Shown here: positions 36,739-51,025 of the stretch, piece by piece
Layout of the letters: each line of letters opens with the position of its first letter
How positions within the stretch are numbered: the first letter of the stretch is position 1
DNA from: Desmodus rotundus
Lineage: Eukaryota > Chordata > Mammalia > Chiroptera > Phyllostomidae
Direction: 5' to 3'
Assembly (NCBI RefSeq): GCF_022682495.2
Contig: NW_026527258.1
Coordinates: forward strand, 186,001 to 250,000
DNA: 64,000 nucleotides
Program-made: the position numbers and the translations under genes
Notes under the pieces: generated by a model
Database searches by the model: none
Told to the model about the DNA's origin: nothing
The model's input: only the letters and a program-made list of their open reading frames with translations

Positions 36739-38779
36739 AAGATAATACATTGGTGAAGTTGTGTTTTCTCCTCAACATCACCCGGGAATAAACCTATTTC
36801 GTAGGAACCGGGTTTTTTTAGCCAAAGCCGTCTCAGCGTGGAACGTCTTCTGAATGTTCTCTTTTCAGTAGTAGATGGAATGGGAGACTAAGGGTGTAGC
36901 CTAGGAAACGCACGGAGACTACTACGTCCCTTGGACTCCACCCGTTCGTGAAGCATTAAGGGACGAACAAGCTAAACGTACACCATGGCCCTAGCAGGGC
37001 ATTCATTCCACTCTGAGAATACAGCAGTGAAGACTTTGCGCTCCCCTGCGTCATTCAGCAATTATAGGAACTCGTGCGAAAAGTGTTTTCCACAAAAGCC
37101 ATCCACACTATTTGACGTGTTATCAATGTTCTCATTTCAGTAGGGGATGAAAGCAGTGGTGTGCCACATAGTGCGTACACTTGTCAGCATCCCGTCGAAG
37201 TACCTTGCTGCAGTGTAGGATCTCTGGCTCGTGTCATAGCCCAAGAGCTACTGAAATGATTTCCCTTCAGCAAAGGAGGGAATGCCAGCATAGCACTTTG
37301 TGATCCTTGAAGGGGGATGAGCTTCCACAGTAGAGTTTTCTCCTAGGTACTTTTCGCATCCGAAAAGCGTAGTCCCAAGAAGAAGAGAAGGAACGGCCTA
37401 GTTCCTCACTTTGACCATACAGTGTTTTCGACGCAGAAACGCATGTGAAGCTAGCAGTCCCCTTACTCTATTCGAGTGAACGTCTCGGACACAGCACATG
37501 AGTCAACGGTTTGAAAGCTGGCAAGGACTCGGGAATGAACATGTTCCTGAGAAGTGGCTTTAAGCATGAACGCAGCACTCGATCAATGTGTTCATATCAG
37601 CTGAAGTGGAAATGAGTGCCTTGTACCCTATCACACAACCTCTTCAGAACTTATGATCAGCTATTTTGCTCTCTTATCATTTCCCTTGCTGTGTTTGAGT
37701 CCAACGATCTACAGAATCACTTTCTCGTCATCCACGGACTCAAAGAGAGTACAGGACTATGACTGCTACGAAGTGCACTATCTTCTATGACACACTTTCC
37801 TCGACCGGCGGCCGTCATCTACCTATAGCCCTAGCCCTAAGCCTACATGTAACATTAGCCCAAACCATCATCCTAACCCTAACCCTACTCTTATCCCTAA
37901 CCCTACACCTCACCCAAACCCGAACCCAATCCACAAACCGAACCCTAACCCTATCCCTAACCCTAATAATAAAGCTAATCCTAACCATATCCCGTATGCT
38001 AGCCCTAACCCTAACTCTATCTTGAAACAGAAGTCGTCTCATATATCGGAGCTGTGGGTGTTGTTCTAACCAAAATGCTCCTGACATCATTTTCCATCAG
38101 GAGTGAATGAGCTGGGGCATAGCAGTATCTGAACGTTTCAGGACAGTGAGCTGCGAGTGTGGGGTTTTCGCCCCTCTATTTTTTCCTTGAAAAACTCACA
38201 GTCCGACGATTTCCTGCAAGTACTGACTAGTATGTCTTGTGGATAAAACTGTTACTCGAACGTACATATGCACATGAAGCTCACAGTCCATAGAGTCTAT
38301 GCGGCTGAATTTCCTTCTCAGAGAACAGCAAGGATTTCATGGAAAGCTGCCACACGACCAGGGAATCAGGATGTTTCACACAAGTGCCTTATTGGAAAAA
38401 TTCATGTCCAGCGGGAAACACTAGCTCAATGGACTCGTTTCTGTAGAGTGCGAAATGTATGGGGTGCCGATATAACCGACCGATTTGGCCAATCATTCCA
38501 ATTTGTTTTCCGTATGATCACCTAGGCGGTAACTTTGCTAGGCAAAGAGTTCAGGGATCACGTTCCCCCAGACAAAGGAATGAACGGGAGCACAGGACTA
38601 CGCCAACTATGAACTACAGTCAGCTTGGCTACCACTGTTTTCGCCAAATTATGCGTTCTGGGAGGAAAGCGTATCCGGACGTTGGAAGGCCGCTAGGCCA
38701 TGCTACGTGACTTGGACTCCAAGGCTCTGAAGATCTAAGGCAATATGGATCTCAGAGCACCCTGCGGGGCTCCCAGTGG
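36739..38779 (+). repeat. Satellite monomer 19
   Basis: 2,041 bp. CENP-B-box-like site 36797-36813; hexamer tract 37823-38020, haplotype A-A-A. Bases: 47G, 251C (as copies 3, 6, 12), 407G and 1687C (as copies 26 and 28). Confidence 0.97.
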
Positions 38780-40820
38780 AAGATAATACATTGGTGAAGT
38801 TGTGTTTTCTCCTCAACATCACCCGGGAATAAACCTATTTCGTAGGAACCGGGTTTTTTTAGCCAAAGCCGTCTCAGCGTGGAACGTCTTCTGAATGTTC
38901 TCTTTTCAGTAGTAGATGGAATGGGAGACTAAGGGTGTAGCCTAGGAAACGCACGGAGACTACTACGTCCCTTGGACTCCACCCGTTCGTGAAGCATTAA
39001 GGGACGAACAAGCTAAACGTACACCATGGGCCTAGCAGGGCATTCATTCCACTCTGAGAATACAGCAGTGAAGACTTTGCGCTCCCCTGCGTCATTCAGT
39101 AATTATAGGAACTCGTGCGAAAAGTGTTTTCCACAAAAGCCATCCACACTATTTGACGTGTTATCAATGTTCTCATTTCAGTAGGGGATGAAAGCAGTGG
39201 TGTGCCACATAGTGCGTACACTTGTCAGCATCCCGTCGAAGTACCTTGCTGCAGTGTAGGATCTCTGGCTCGTGTCATAGCCCAAGAGCTACTGAAATGA
39301 TTTCCCTTCAGCAAAGGAGGGAATGCCAGCATAGCACTTTGTGATCCTTGAAGGGGGATGAGCTTCCACAGTAGAGTTTTCTCCTAGGTACTTTTCGCAT
39401 CCGAAAAGCGTAGTCCCAAGAAGAAGAGAAGGAACGGCCTAGTTCCTCACTTTGACCATACAGTGTTTTCGACGCAGAAACGCATGTGAAGCTAGCAGTC
39501 CCCTTATTCTATTCGAGTGAACGTCTCGGACACAGCCCATGAGTCAACGGTTTGAAAGCTGGCAAGGACTCGGGAATGAACATGTTCCTGAGAAGTGGCT
39601 TTAAGCATGAACGCAGCACTCGATCAATGTGTTCATATCAGCTGAAGTGGAAATGAGTGCCTTGTACCCTATCACACAACCTCTTCAGAACTTATGATCA
39701 GCTATTTTGCTCTCTTATCATTTCCCTTGCTGTGTTTGAGTCCAACGATCTACAGAATCACTTTCTCGTCATCCACGGACTCAAAGAGAGTACAGGACTA
39801 TGACTGCTACAAAGTGCACTATCTTCTATGACACACTTTCCTCGACCGGCGGCCGTCATCTACCTATAGCCCTAGCCCTAAGCCTACATGTAACATTAGC
39901 CCAAACCATCATCCTAACCCTAACCCTACTCTTATCCCTAACCCTACACCTCACCCAAACCCGAACCCAATCCCCAAACCGAACCCTAACCCTATCCCTA
40001 ACCCTAATAATAAAGCTAATCCTAACCATATCCCGTATGCTAGCCCTAACCCTAACTCTATCTTGAAACAGAAGTCGTCTCATATATCGGAGCTGTGGGT
40101 GTTGTTCTAACCAAAATGCTCCTGACATCATTTTCCATCAGGAGTGAATGAGCTGGGGCATAGCAGTATCTGAACGTTTCAGGACAGTGAGCTGCGAGTG
40201 TGGGGTTTTCGCCCCTCTATTTTTTCCTTGAAAAACTTACAGTCCGACGATTTCCTGCAAGTACTGACTAGTATGTCTTGTGGATAAAACTGTTACTCGA
40301 ACGTACATATGCACATGAAGCTCACAGTCCATAGAGTCTATGCGGCTGAATTTCCTTCTCAGAGAACAGCAAGGATTTCATGGAAAGCTGCCACACGACC
40401 AGGGAATCAGGATGTTTCACACAAGTGCCTTATTGGAAAAATTCATGTCCAGCGGGAAACACTAGGTCAATGGACTCGTTTCTGTAGAGTGCGAAATGTA
40501 TGGGGTGCCGATATAACCGACCGATTTGGCCAATCATTCCAATTTGTTTTCCGTATGATCACCTAGGCGGTAACTTTGCTAGGCAAAGAGTTCAGGGATC
40601 ATGTTCCCCCAGACAAAGGAATGAACGGGAGCACAGGACTACGCCAACTATGAACTACAGTCAGGTTGGCTACCACTGTTTTCGCCAAATTATGCGTTCT
40701 GGGAGGAAAGCGTATCCGGACGTTGGAAGGCCGCTAGGCCATGCTACGTGACTTGGACTCCAAGGCTCTGAAGATCTAAGGCAATATGGATCTCAGAGCA
40801 CCCTGCGGGGCTCCCAGTGG
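38780..40820 (+). repeat. Satellite monomer 20
   Basis: 2,041 bp. CENP-B-box-like site 38838-38854; hexamer tract 39864-40061, haplotype A-A-C (otherwise only copies 27, 29 and 31). Bases: 47G, 321T, 407G, 728T, 758C. The 3' tail carries 1823T and 1886G like copy 23. Private: 1032A and 1459T. Confidence 0.97.
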
Positions 40821-42861
40821 AAGATAATACATTGGTGAAGTTGTGTTTTCTCCTCAACATCACCCGGGAATAAACCTATTTCGTAGGAACCGGGTTTTTT
40901 TAGCCAAAGCCGTCTCAGCGTGGAACGTCTTCTGAATGTTCTCTTTTCAGTAGTAGATGGAATGGGAGACTAAGGGTGTAGCCTAGGAAACGCACGGAGA
41001 CTACTACGTCCCTTGGACTCCACCCGTTCGTGAAGCATTAAGGGACGAACAAGCTAAACGTACACCATGGGCCTAGCAGGGCATTCATTCCACTCTGAGA
41101 ATACAGCAGTGAAGACTTTGCGCTCCCCTGCGTCATTCAGCAATTATAGGAACTCGTGCGAAAAGTGTTTTCCACAAAAGCCATCCACACTATTTGACGT
41201 GTTATCAATGTTCTCATTTCAGTAGGGGATGAAAGCAGTGGTGTGCCACATAGTGCGTACACTTGTCAGCATCCCGTCGAAGTACCTTGCTGCAGTGTAG
41301 GATCTCTGGCTCGTGTCATAGCCCAAGAGCTACTGAAATGATTTCCCTTCAGCAAAGGAGGGAATGCCAGCATAGCACTTTGTGATCCTTGAAGGGGGAT
41401 GAGCTTCCACAGTAGAGTTTTCTCCTAGGTACTTTTCGCATCCGAAAAGCGTAGTCCCAAGAAGAAGAGAAGGAACGGCCTAGTTCCTCACTTTGACCAT
41501 ACAGTGTTTTCGACGCAGAAACGCATGTGAAGCTAGCAGTCCCCTTACTCTATTCGAGTGAACGTCTCGGACACAGCACATGAGTCAACGGTTTGAAAGC
41601 TGGCAAGGACTCGGGAATGAACATGTTCCTGAGAAGTGGCTTTAAGCATGAACGCAGCACTCGATCAATGTGTTCATATCAGCTGAAGTGGAAATGAGTG
41701 CCTTGTACCCTATCACACAACCTCTTCAGAACTTATGATCAGCTATTTTGCTCTCTTATCATTTCCCTTGCTGTGTTTGAGTCCAACGATCTACAGAATC
41801 ACTTTCTCGTCATCCACGGACTCAAAGAGAGTACAGGACTATGACTGCTACGAAGTGCACTATCTTCTATGACACACTTTCCTCGACCGGCGGCCGTCAT
41901 CTACCTATAGCCCTAGCCCTAAGCCTACATGTAACATTAGCCCAAACCATCATCCTAACCCTAACCCTACTCTTATCCCTAACCCTACCCCTCACCCTAA
42001 CCCGAACCCAATCCCCAAACCGAACCCTAACCCTATCCCTAACCCTAATAATAAAGCTAATCCTAACCATATCCCGTATGCTAGCCCTAACCCTAACTCT
42101 ATCTTGAAACAGAAGTCGTCTCATATATCGGAGCTGTGGGTGTTGTTCTAACCAAAATGCTCCTGAAATCATTTTCCATCAGGAGTGAATGAGCTGGGGC
42201 ATAGCAGTATCTGAACGTTTCAGGACAGTGAGCTGCGAGTGTGGGGTTTTCGCCCCTCTATTTTTTCCTTGAAAAACTCACAGTCCGACGATTTCCTGCA
42301 AGTACTGACTAGTATGTCTTGTGGATAAAACTGTTACTCGAACGTACATATGCACATGAAGCTCACAGTCCATAGAGTCTATGCGGCTGAATTTCCTTCT
42401 CAGAGAACAGCAAGGATTTCATGGAAAGCTGCCACACGACCAGGGAATCAGGATGTTTCACACAAGTGCCTTATTGGAAAAATTCATGTCCAGCGGGAAA
42501 CACTAGGTCAATGGACTCGTTTCTGTAGAGTGCGAAATGTATGGGGTGCCGATATAACCGACCGATTTGGCCAATCATTCCAATTTGTTTTCTGTATGAT
42601 CACCTAGGCGGTAACTTTGCTAGGCAAAGAGTTCAGGGATCACGTTCCCCCAGACAAAGGAATGAACGGGAGCACAGGACTACGCCAACTATGAACTACA
42701 GTCAGCTTGGCTACCACTGTTTTCGCCAAATTATGCGTTCTGGGAGGAAAGCGTATCCGGACGTTGGAAGGCCGCTAGGCCATGCTACGTGACTTGGACT
42801 CCAAGGCTCTGAAGATCTAAGGCAATATGGATCTCAGAGCACCCTGCGGGGCTCCCAGTGG
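40821..42861 (+). repeat. Satellite monomer 21
   Basis: 2,041 bp. CENP-B-box-like site 40879-40895; hexamer tract 41905-42102, haplotype C-T-C. Bases: 47G, 407G, 1347A, 1773T. I see no difference from copy 24, three units downstream. Confidence 0.97.
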
Positions 42862-44902
42862 AAGATAATACATTGGTGAAGTTGTGTTTTCTCCTCAACA
42901 TCACCCGCGAATAAACCTATTTCGTAGGAACCGGGTTTTTTTAGCCAAAGCCGTCTCAGCGTGGAACGTCTTCTGAATGTTCTCTTTTCAGTAGTAGATG
43001 GAATGGGAGACTAAGGGTGTAGCCTAGGAAACGCACGGAGACTACTACGCCCCTTGGACTCCACCCGTTCGTGAAGCATTAAGGGACGAACAAGCTAAAC
43101 GTACACCATGGGCCTAGCAGGGCATTCATTCCACTCTGAGAATACAGCAGTGAAGACTTTGCGCTCCCCTGCGTCATTCAGCAATTATAGGAACTCGTGC
43201 GAAAAGTGTTTTCCACAAAAGCCATCCACACTATTTGACGTGTTATCAATGTTCTCATTTCAGTAGGGGATGAAAGCAGTGGTGTGCCACATAGTGCGTA
43301 CACTTGTCAGCATCCCGTCGAAGTACCTTGCTGCAGTGTAGGATCTCTGGCTCGTGTCATAGCCCAAGAGCTACTGAAATGATTTCCCTTCAGCAAAGGA
43401 GGGAATGCCAGCATAGCACTTTGTGATCCTTGAAGGGGGATGAGCTTCCACAGTAGAGTTTTCTCCTAGGTACTTTTCGCATCCGAAAAGCGTAGTCCCA
43501 AGAAGAAGAGAAGGAACGGCCTAGTTCCTCACTTTGACCATACAGTGTTTTCGACGCAGAAACGCATGTGAAGCTAGCAGTCCCCTTACTCTATTCGAGT
43601 GAACGTCTCGGACACAGCACATGAGTCAACGGTTTGAAAGCTGGCAAGGACTCGGGAATGAACATGTTCCTGAGAAGTGGCTTTAAGCATGAACGCAGCA
43701 CTCGATCAATGTGTTCATATCAGCTGAAGTGGAAATGAGTGCCTTGTACCCTATCACACAACCTCTTCAGAACTTATGATCAGCTATTTTGCTCTCTTAT
43801 CATTTCCCTTGCTGTGTTTGAGTCCAACGATCTACAGAATCACTTTCTCGTCATCCACGGACTCAAAGAGAGTACAGGACTATGACTGCTACGAAGTGCA
43901 CTATCTTCTATGACACACTTTCCTCGACCGGCGGCCGTCATCTACCTATAGCCCTAGCCCTAAGCCTACATGTAACATTAGCCCAAACCATCATCCTAAC
44001 CCTAACCCTACTCTTATCCCTAACCCTACCCCTCACCCTAACCCGAACCCAATCCCCAAACCGAACCCTAACCCTATCCCTAACCCTAATAATAAAGCTA
44101 ATCCTAACCATATCCCGTATGCTAGCCCTAACCCTAACTCTATCTTGAAACAGAAGTCGTCTCATATATCGGAGCTGTGGGTGTTGTTCTAACCAAAATG
44201 CTCCTGAAATCATTTTCCATCAGGAGTGAATGAGCTGGGGCATAGCAGTATCTGAACGTTTCAGGACAGTGAGCTGCGAGTGTGGGGTTTTCGCCCCTCT
44301 ATTTTTTCCTTGAAAAACTCACAGTCCGACGATTTCCTGCAAGTACTGACTAGTATGTCTTGTGGATAAAACTGTTACTCGAACGTACATATGCACATGA
44401 AGCTCACAGTCCATAGAGTCTATGCGGCTGAATTTCCTTCTCAGAGAACAGCAAGGATTTCATGGAAAGCTGCCACACGACCAGGGAATCAGGATGTTTC
44501 ACACAAGTGCCTTATTGGAAAAATTCATGTCCAGCGGGAAACACTAGGTCAATGGACTCGTTTCTGTAGAGTGCGAAATGTATGGGGTGCCGATATAACC
44601 GACCGATTTGGCCAATCATTCCAATTTGTTTTCTGTATGATCACCTAGGCGGTAACTTTGCTAGGCAAAGAGTTCAGGGATCACGTTCCCCCAGACAAAG
44701 GAATGAACGGGAGCACAGGACTACGCCAACTATGAACTACAGTCAGCTTGGCTACCACTGTTTTCGCCAAATTATGCGTTCTGGGAGGAAAGCGTATCCG
44801 GACGTTGGAAGGCCGCTAGGCCATGCTACGTGACTTGGACTCCAAGGCTCTGAAGATCTAAGGCAATATGGATCTCAGAGCACCCTGCGGGGCTCCCAGT
44901 GG
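42862..44902 (+). repeat. Satellite monomer 22
   Basis: 2,041 bp. CENP-B-box-like site 42920-42936; hexamer tract 43946-44143, haplotype C-T-C. Bases: 47C, 189C (shared only with copy 25), 407G, 1347A, 1773T. I see no difference from copy 25. Confidence 0.97.
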
Positions 44903-46943
44903 AAGATAATACATTGGTGAAGTTGTGTTTTCTCCTCAACATCACCCGCGAATAAACCTATTTCGTAGGAACCGGGTTTTTTTAGCCAAAGCCGTCTCAG
45001 CGTGGAACGTCTTCTGAATGTTCTCTTTTCAGTAGTAGATGGAATGGGAGACTAAGGGTGTAGCCTAGGAAACGCACGGAGACTACTACGTCCCTTGGAC
45101 TCCACCCGTTCGTGAAGCATTAAGGGACGAACAAGCTAAACGTACACCATGGGCCTAGCAGGGCATTCATTCCACTCTGAGAATACAGCAGTGAAGACTT
45201 TGCGCTCCCCTGCGTCATTCAGCAATTATAGGAACTCGTGCAAAAAGTGTTTTCCACAAAAGCCATCCACACTATTTGACGTGTTATCAATGTTCTCATT
45301 TCAGTAGGCGATGAAAGCAGTGGTGTGCCACATAGTGCGTACACTTGTCAGCATCCCGTCGAAGTACCTTGCTGCAGTGTAGGATCTCTGGCTCGTGTCA
45401 TAGCCCAAGAGCTACTGAAATGATTTCCCTTCAGCAAAGGAGGGAATGCCAGCATAGCACTTTTTGATCCTTGAAGGCGGATGAGCTTCCACAGTAGAGT
45501 TTTCTCCTAGGTACTTTTCGCATCCGAAAAGCGTAGTCCCAAGAAGAAGAGAAGGAACGGCCTAGTTCCTCACTTTGACCATACAGTGTTTTCGACGCAG
45601 AAACGCATGTGAAGCTAGCAGTCCCCTTACTCTATTCGAGTGAATGTCTCGGACACAGCACATGAGTCAACGGTTTGAAAGCTGGCAAGGACTCGGGAAT
45701 GAACATGTTCCTGAGAAGTGGCTTTAAGCATGAACGCAGCACTCGATCAATGTGTTCATATCAGCTGAAGTGGAAATGAGTGCCTTGTACCCTATCACAC
45801 AACCTCTTCAGAACTTATGATCAGCTATTTTGCTCTCTTATCATTTCCCTTGCTGTGTTTGAGTCCAACGATCTACAGAATCACTTTCTCGTCATCCACG
45901 GACTCAAAGAGAGTACAGGACTATGACTGCTACGAAGTGCACTATCTTCTATGACACACTTTCCTCGACCGGCGGCCGTCATCTACCTATAGCCCTAGCC
46001 CTAAGCCTACATGTAACATTAGCCCAAACCATCATCCTAACCCTAACCCTACTCTTATCCCTAACCCTACACCTCACCCAAACCCGAACCCAATCCACAA
46101 ACCGAACCCTAACCCTATCCCTAACCCTAATAATAAAGCTAATCCTAACCATATCCCGTATGCTAGCCCTAACCCTAACTCTATCTTGAAACAGAAGTCG
46201 TCTCATATATCGGAGCTGTGGGTGTTGTTCTAACCAAAATGCTCCTGACATCATTTTCCATCAGGAGTGAATGAGCTGGGGCATAGCAGTATCTGAACGT
46301 TTCAGGACAGTGAGCTGCGAGTGTGGGGTTTTCGCCCCTCTATTTTTTCCTTGAAAAACTCACAGTCCGACGATTTCCTGCAAGTACTGACTAGTATGTC
46401 TTGTGGATAAAACTGTTACTCGAACGTACATATGCACATGAAGCTCACAGTCCATAGAGTCTATGCGGCTGAATTTCCTTCTCAGAGAACAGCAAGGATT
46501 TCATGGAAAGCTGCCACACGACCAGGGAATCAGGATGTTTCACACAAGTGCCTTATTGGAAAAATTCATGTCCAGCGGGAAACACTAGGTCAATGGACTC
46601 GTTTCTGTAGAGTGCGAAATGTATGGGGTGCCGATATAACCGACCGATTTGGCCAATCATTCCAATTTGTTTTCCGTATGATCACCTAGGCGGTAACTTT
46701 GCTAGGCAAAGAGTTCAGGGATCATGTTCCCCCAGACAAAGGAATGAACGGGAGCACAGGACTACGCCAACTATGAACTACAGTCAGGTTGGCTACCACT
46801 GTTTTCGCCAAATTATGCGTTCTGGGAGGAAAGCGTATCCGGACGTTGGAAGGCCGCTAGGCCATGCTACGTGACTTGGACTCCAAGGCTCTGAAGATCT
46901 AAGGCAATATGGATCTCAGAGCACCCTGCGGGGCTCCCAGTGG
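44903..46943 (+). repeat. Satellite monomer 23
   Basis: 2,041 bp. CENP-B-box-like site 44961-44977; hexamer tract 45987-46184, haplotype A-A-A. Bases: 47C, 340A (shared only with copy 26), 407C, 562T, 576C, 743T. The tail has 1823T and 1886G like copy 20 and unlike copy 26. Confidence 0.97.
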
Positions 46944-48984
46944 AAGATAATACATTGGTGAAGTTGTGTTTTCTCCTCAACATCACCCGGGAATAAACCT
47001 ATTTCGTAGGAACCGGGTTTTTTTAGCCAAAGCCGTCTCAGCGTGGAACGTCTTCTGAATGTTCTCTTTTCAGTAGTAGATGGAATGGGAGACTAAGGGT
47101 GTAGCCTAGGAAACGCACGGAGACTACTACGTCCCTTGGACTCCACCCGTTCGTGAAGCATTAAGGGACGAACAAGCTAAACGTACACCATGGGCCTAGC
47201 AGGGCATTCATTCCACTCTGAGAATACAGCAGTGAAGACTTTGCGCTCCCCTGCGTCATTCAGCAATTATAGGAACTCGTGCGAAAAGTGTTTTCCACAA
47301 AAGCCATCCACACTATTTGACGTGTTATCAATGTTCTCATTTCAGTAGGGGATGAAAGCAGTGGTGTGCCACATAGTGCGTACACTTGTCAGCATCCCGT
47401 CGAAGTACCTTGCTGCAGTGTAGGATCTCTGGCTCGTGTCATAGCCCAAGAGCTACTGAAATGATTTCCCTTCAGCAAAGGAGGGAATGCCAGCATAGCA
47501 CTTTGTGATCCTTGAAGGGGGATGAGCTTCCACAGTAGAGTTTTCTCCTAGGTACTTTTCGCATCCGAAAAGCGTAGTCCCAAGAAGAAGAGAAGGAACG
47601 GCCTAGTTCCTCACTTTGACCATACAGTGTTTTCGACGCAGAAACGCATGTGAAGCTAGCAGTCCCCTTACTCTATTCGAGTGAACGTCTCGGACACAGC
47701 ACATGAGTCAACGGTTTGAAAGCTGGCAAGGACTCGGGAATGAACATGTTCCTGAGAAGTGGCTTTAAGCATGAACGCAGCACTCGATCAATGTGTTCAT
47801 ATCAGCTGAAGTGGAAATGAGTGCCTTGTACCCTATCACACAACCTCTTCAGAACTTATGATCAGCTATTTTGCTCTCTTATCATTTCCCTTGCTGTGTT
47901 TGAGTCCAACGATCTACAGAATCACTTTCTCGTCATCCACGGACTCAAAGAGAGTACAGGACTATGACTGCTACGAAGTGCACTATCTTCTATGACACAC
48001 TTTCCTCGACCGGCGGCCGTCATCTACCTATAGCCCTAGCCCTAAGCCTACATGTAACATTAGCCCAAACCATCATCCTAACCCTAACCCTACTCTTATC
48101 CCTAACCCTACCCCTCACCCTAACCCGAACCCAATCCCCAAACCGAACCCTAACCCTATCCCTAACCCTAATAATAAAGCTAATCCTAACCATATCCCGT
48201 ATGCTAGCCCTAACCCTAACTCTATCTTGAAACAGAAGTCGTCTCATATATCGGAGCTGTGGGTGTTGTTCTAACCAAAATGCTCCTGAAATCATTTTCC
48301 ATCAGGAGTGAATGAGCTGGGGCATAGCAGTATCTGAACGTTTCAGGACAGTGAGCTGCGAGTGTGGGGTTTTCGCCCCTCTATTTTTTCCTTGAAAAAC
48401 TCACAGTCCGACGATTTCCTGCAAGTACTGACTAGTATGTCTTGTGGATAAAACTGTTACTCGAACGTACATATGCACATGAAGCTCACAGTCCATAGAG
48501 TCTATGCGGCTGAATTTCCTTCTCAGAGAACAGCAAGGATTTCATGGAAAGCTGCCACACGACCAGGGAATCAGGATGTTTCACACAAGTGCCTTATTGG
48601 AAAAATTCATGTCCAGCGGGAAACACTAGGTCAATGGACTCGTTTCTGTAGAGTGCGAAATGTATGGGGTGCCGATATAACCGACCGATTTGGCCAATCA
48701 TTCCAATTTGTTTTCTGTATGATCACCTAGGCGGTAACTTTGCTAGGCAAAGAGTTCAGGGATCACGTTCCCCCAGACAAAGGAATGAACGGGAGCACAG
48801 GACTACGCCAACTATGAACTACAGTCAGCTTGGCTACCACTGTTTTCGCCAAATTATGCGTTCTGGGAGGAAAGCGTATCCGGACGTTGGAAGGCCGCTA
48901 GGCCATGCTACGTGACTTGGACTCCAAGGCTCTGAAGATCTAAGGCAATATGGATCTCAGAGCACCCTGCGGGGCTCCCAGTGG
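46944..48984 (+). repeat. Satellite monomer 24
   Basis: 2,041 bp. CENP-B-box-like site 47002-47018; hexamer tract 48028-48225, haplotype C-T-C. Same base set as copy 21 (47G, 407G, 1347A, 1773T). Confidence 0.97.
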
Positions 48985-51025
48985 AAGATAATACATTGGT
49001 GAAGTTGTGTTTTCTCCTCAACATCACCCGCGAATAAACCTATTTCGTAGGAACCGGGTTTTTTTAGCCAAAGCCGTCTCAGCGTGGAACGTCTTCTGAA
49101 TGTTCTCTTTTCAGTAGTAGATGGAATGGGAGACTAAGGGTGTAGCCTAGGAAACGCACGGAGACTACTACGCCCCTTGGACTCCACCCGTTCGTGAAGC
49201 ATTAAGGGACGAACAAGCTAAACGTACACCATGGGCCTAGCAGGGCATTCATTCCACTCTGAGAATACAGCAGTGAAGACTTTGCGCTCCCCTGCGTCAT
49301 TCAGCAATTATAGGAACTCGTGCGAAAAGTGTTTTCCACAAAAGCCATCCACACTATTTGACGTGTTATCAATGTTCTCATTTCAGTAGGGGATGAAAGC
49401 AGTGGTGTGCCACATAGTGCGTACACTTGTCAGCATCCCGTCGAAGTACCTTGCTGCAGTGTAGGATCTCTGGCTCGTGTCATAGCCCAAGAGCTACTGA
49501 AATGATTTCCCTTCAGCAAAGGAGGGAATGCCAGCATAGCACTTTGTGATCCTTGAAGGGGGATGAGCTTCCACAGTAGAGTTTTCTCCTAGGTACTTTT
49601 CGCATCCGAAAAGCGTAGTCCCAAGAAGAAGAGAAGGAACGGCCTAGTTCCTCACTTTGACCATACAGTGTTTTCGACGCAGAAACGCATGTGAAGCTAG
49701 CAGTCCCCTTACTCTATTCGAGTGAACGTCTCGGACACAGCACATGAGTCAACGGTTTGAAAGCTGGCAAGGACTCGGGAATGAACATGTTCCTGAGAAG
49801 TGGCTTTAAGCATGAACGCAGCACTCGATCAATGTGTTCATATCAGCTGAAGTGGAAATGAGTGCCTTGTACCCTATCACACAACCTCTTCAGAACTTAT
49901 GATCAGCTATTTTGCTCTCTTATCATTTCCCTTGCTGTGTTTGAGTCCAACGATCTACAGAATCACTTTCTCGTCATCCACGGACTCAAAGAGAGTACAG
50001 GACTATGACTGCTACGAAGTGCACTATCTTCTATGACACACTTTCCTCGACCGGCGGCCGTCATCTACCTATAGCCCTAGCCCTAAGCCTACATGTAACA
50101 TTAGCCCAAACCATCATCCTAACCCTAACCCTACTCTTATCCCTAACCCTACCCCTCACCCTAACCCGAACCCAATCCCCAAACCGAACCCTAACCCTAT
50201 CCCTAACCCTAATAATAAAGCTAATCCTAACCATATCCCGTATGCTAGCCCTAACCCTAACTCTATCTTGAAACAGAAGTCGTCTCATATATCGGAGCTG
50301 TGGGTGTTGTTCTAACCAAAATGCTCCTGAAATCATTTTCCATCAGGAGTGAATGAGCTGGGGCATAGCAGTATCTGAACGTTTCAGGACAGTGAGCTGC
50401 GAGTGTGGGGTTTTCGCCCCTCTATTTTTTCCTTGAAAAACTCACAGTCCGACGATTTCCTGCAAGTACTGACTAGTATGTCTTGTGGATAAAACTGTTA
50501 CTCGAACGTACATATGCACATGAAGCTCACAGTCCATAGAGTCTATGCGGCTGAATTTCCTTCTCAGAGAACAGCAAGGATTTCATGGAAAGCTGCCACA
50601 CGACCAGGGAATCAGGATGTTTCACACAAGTGCCTTATTGGAAAAATTCATGTCCAGCGGGAAACACTAGGTCAATGGACTCGTTTCTGTAGAGTGCGAA
50701 ATGTATGGGGTGCCGATATAACCGACCGATTTGGCCAATCATTCCAATTTGTTTTCTGTATGATCACCTAGGCGGTAACTTTGCTAGGCAAAGAGTTCAG
50801 GGATCACGTTCCCCCAGACAAAGGAATGAACGGGAGCACAGGACTACGCCAACTATGAACTACAGTCAGCTTGGCTACCACTGTTTTCGCCAAATTATGC
50901 GTTCTGGGAGGAAAGCGTATCCGGACGTTGGAAGGCCGCTAGGCCATGCTACGTGACTTGGACTCCAAGGCTCTGAAGATCTAAGGCAATATGGATCTCA
51001 GAGCACCCTGCGGGGCTCCCAGTGG
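48985..51025 (+). repeat. Satellite monomer 25
   Basis: 2,041 bp. CENP-B-box-like site 49043-49059; hexamer tract 50069-50266, haplotype C-T-C. Same base set as copy 22, including the rare 189C. Confidence 0.97.
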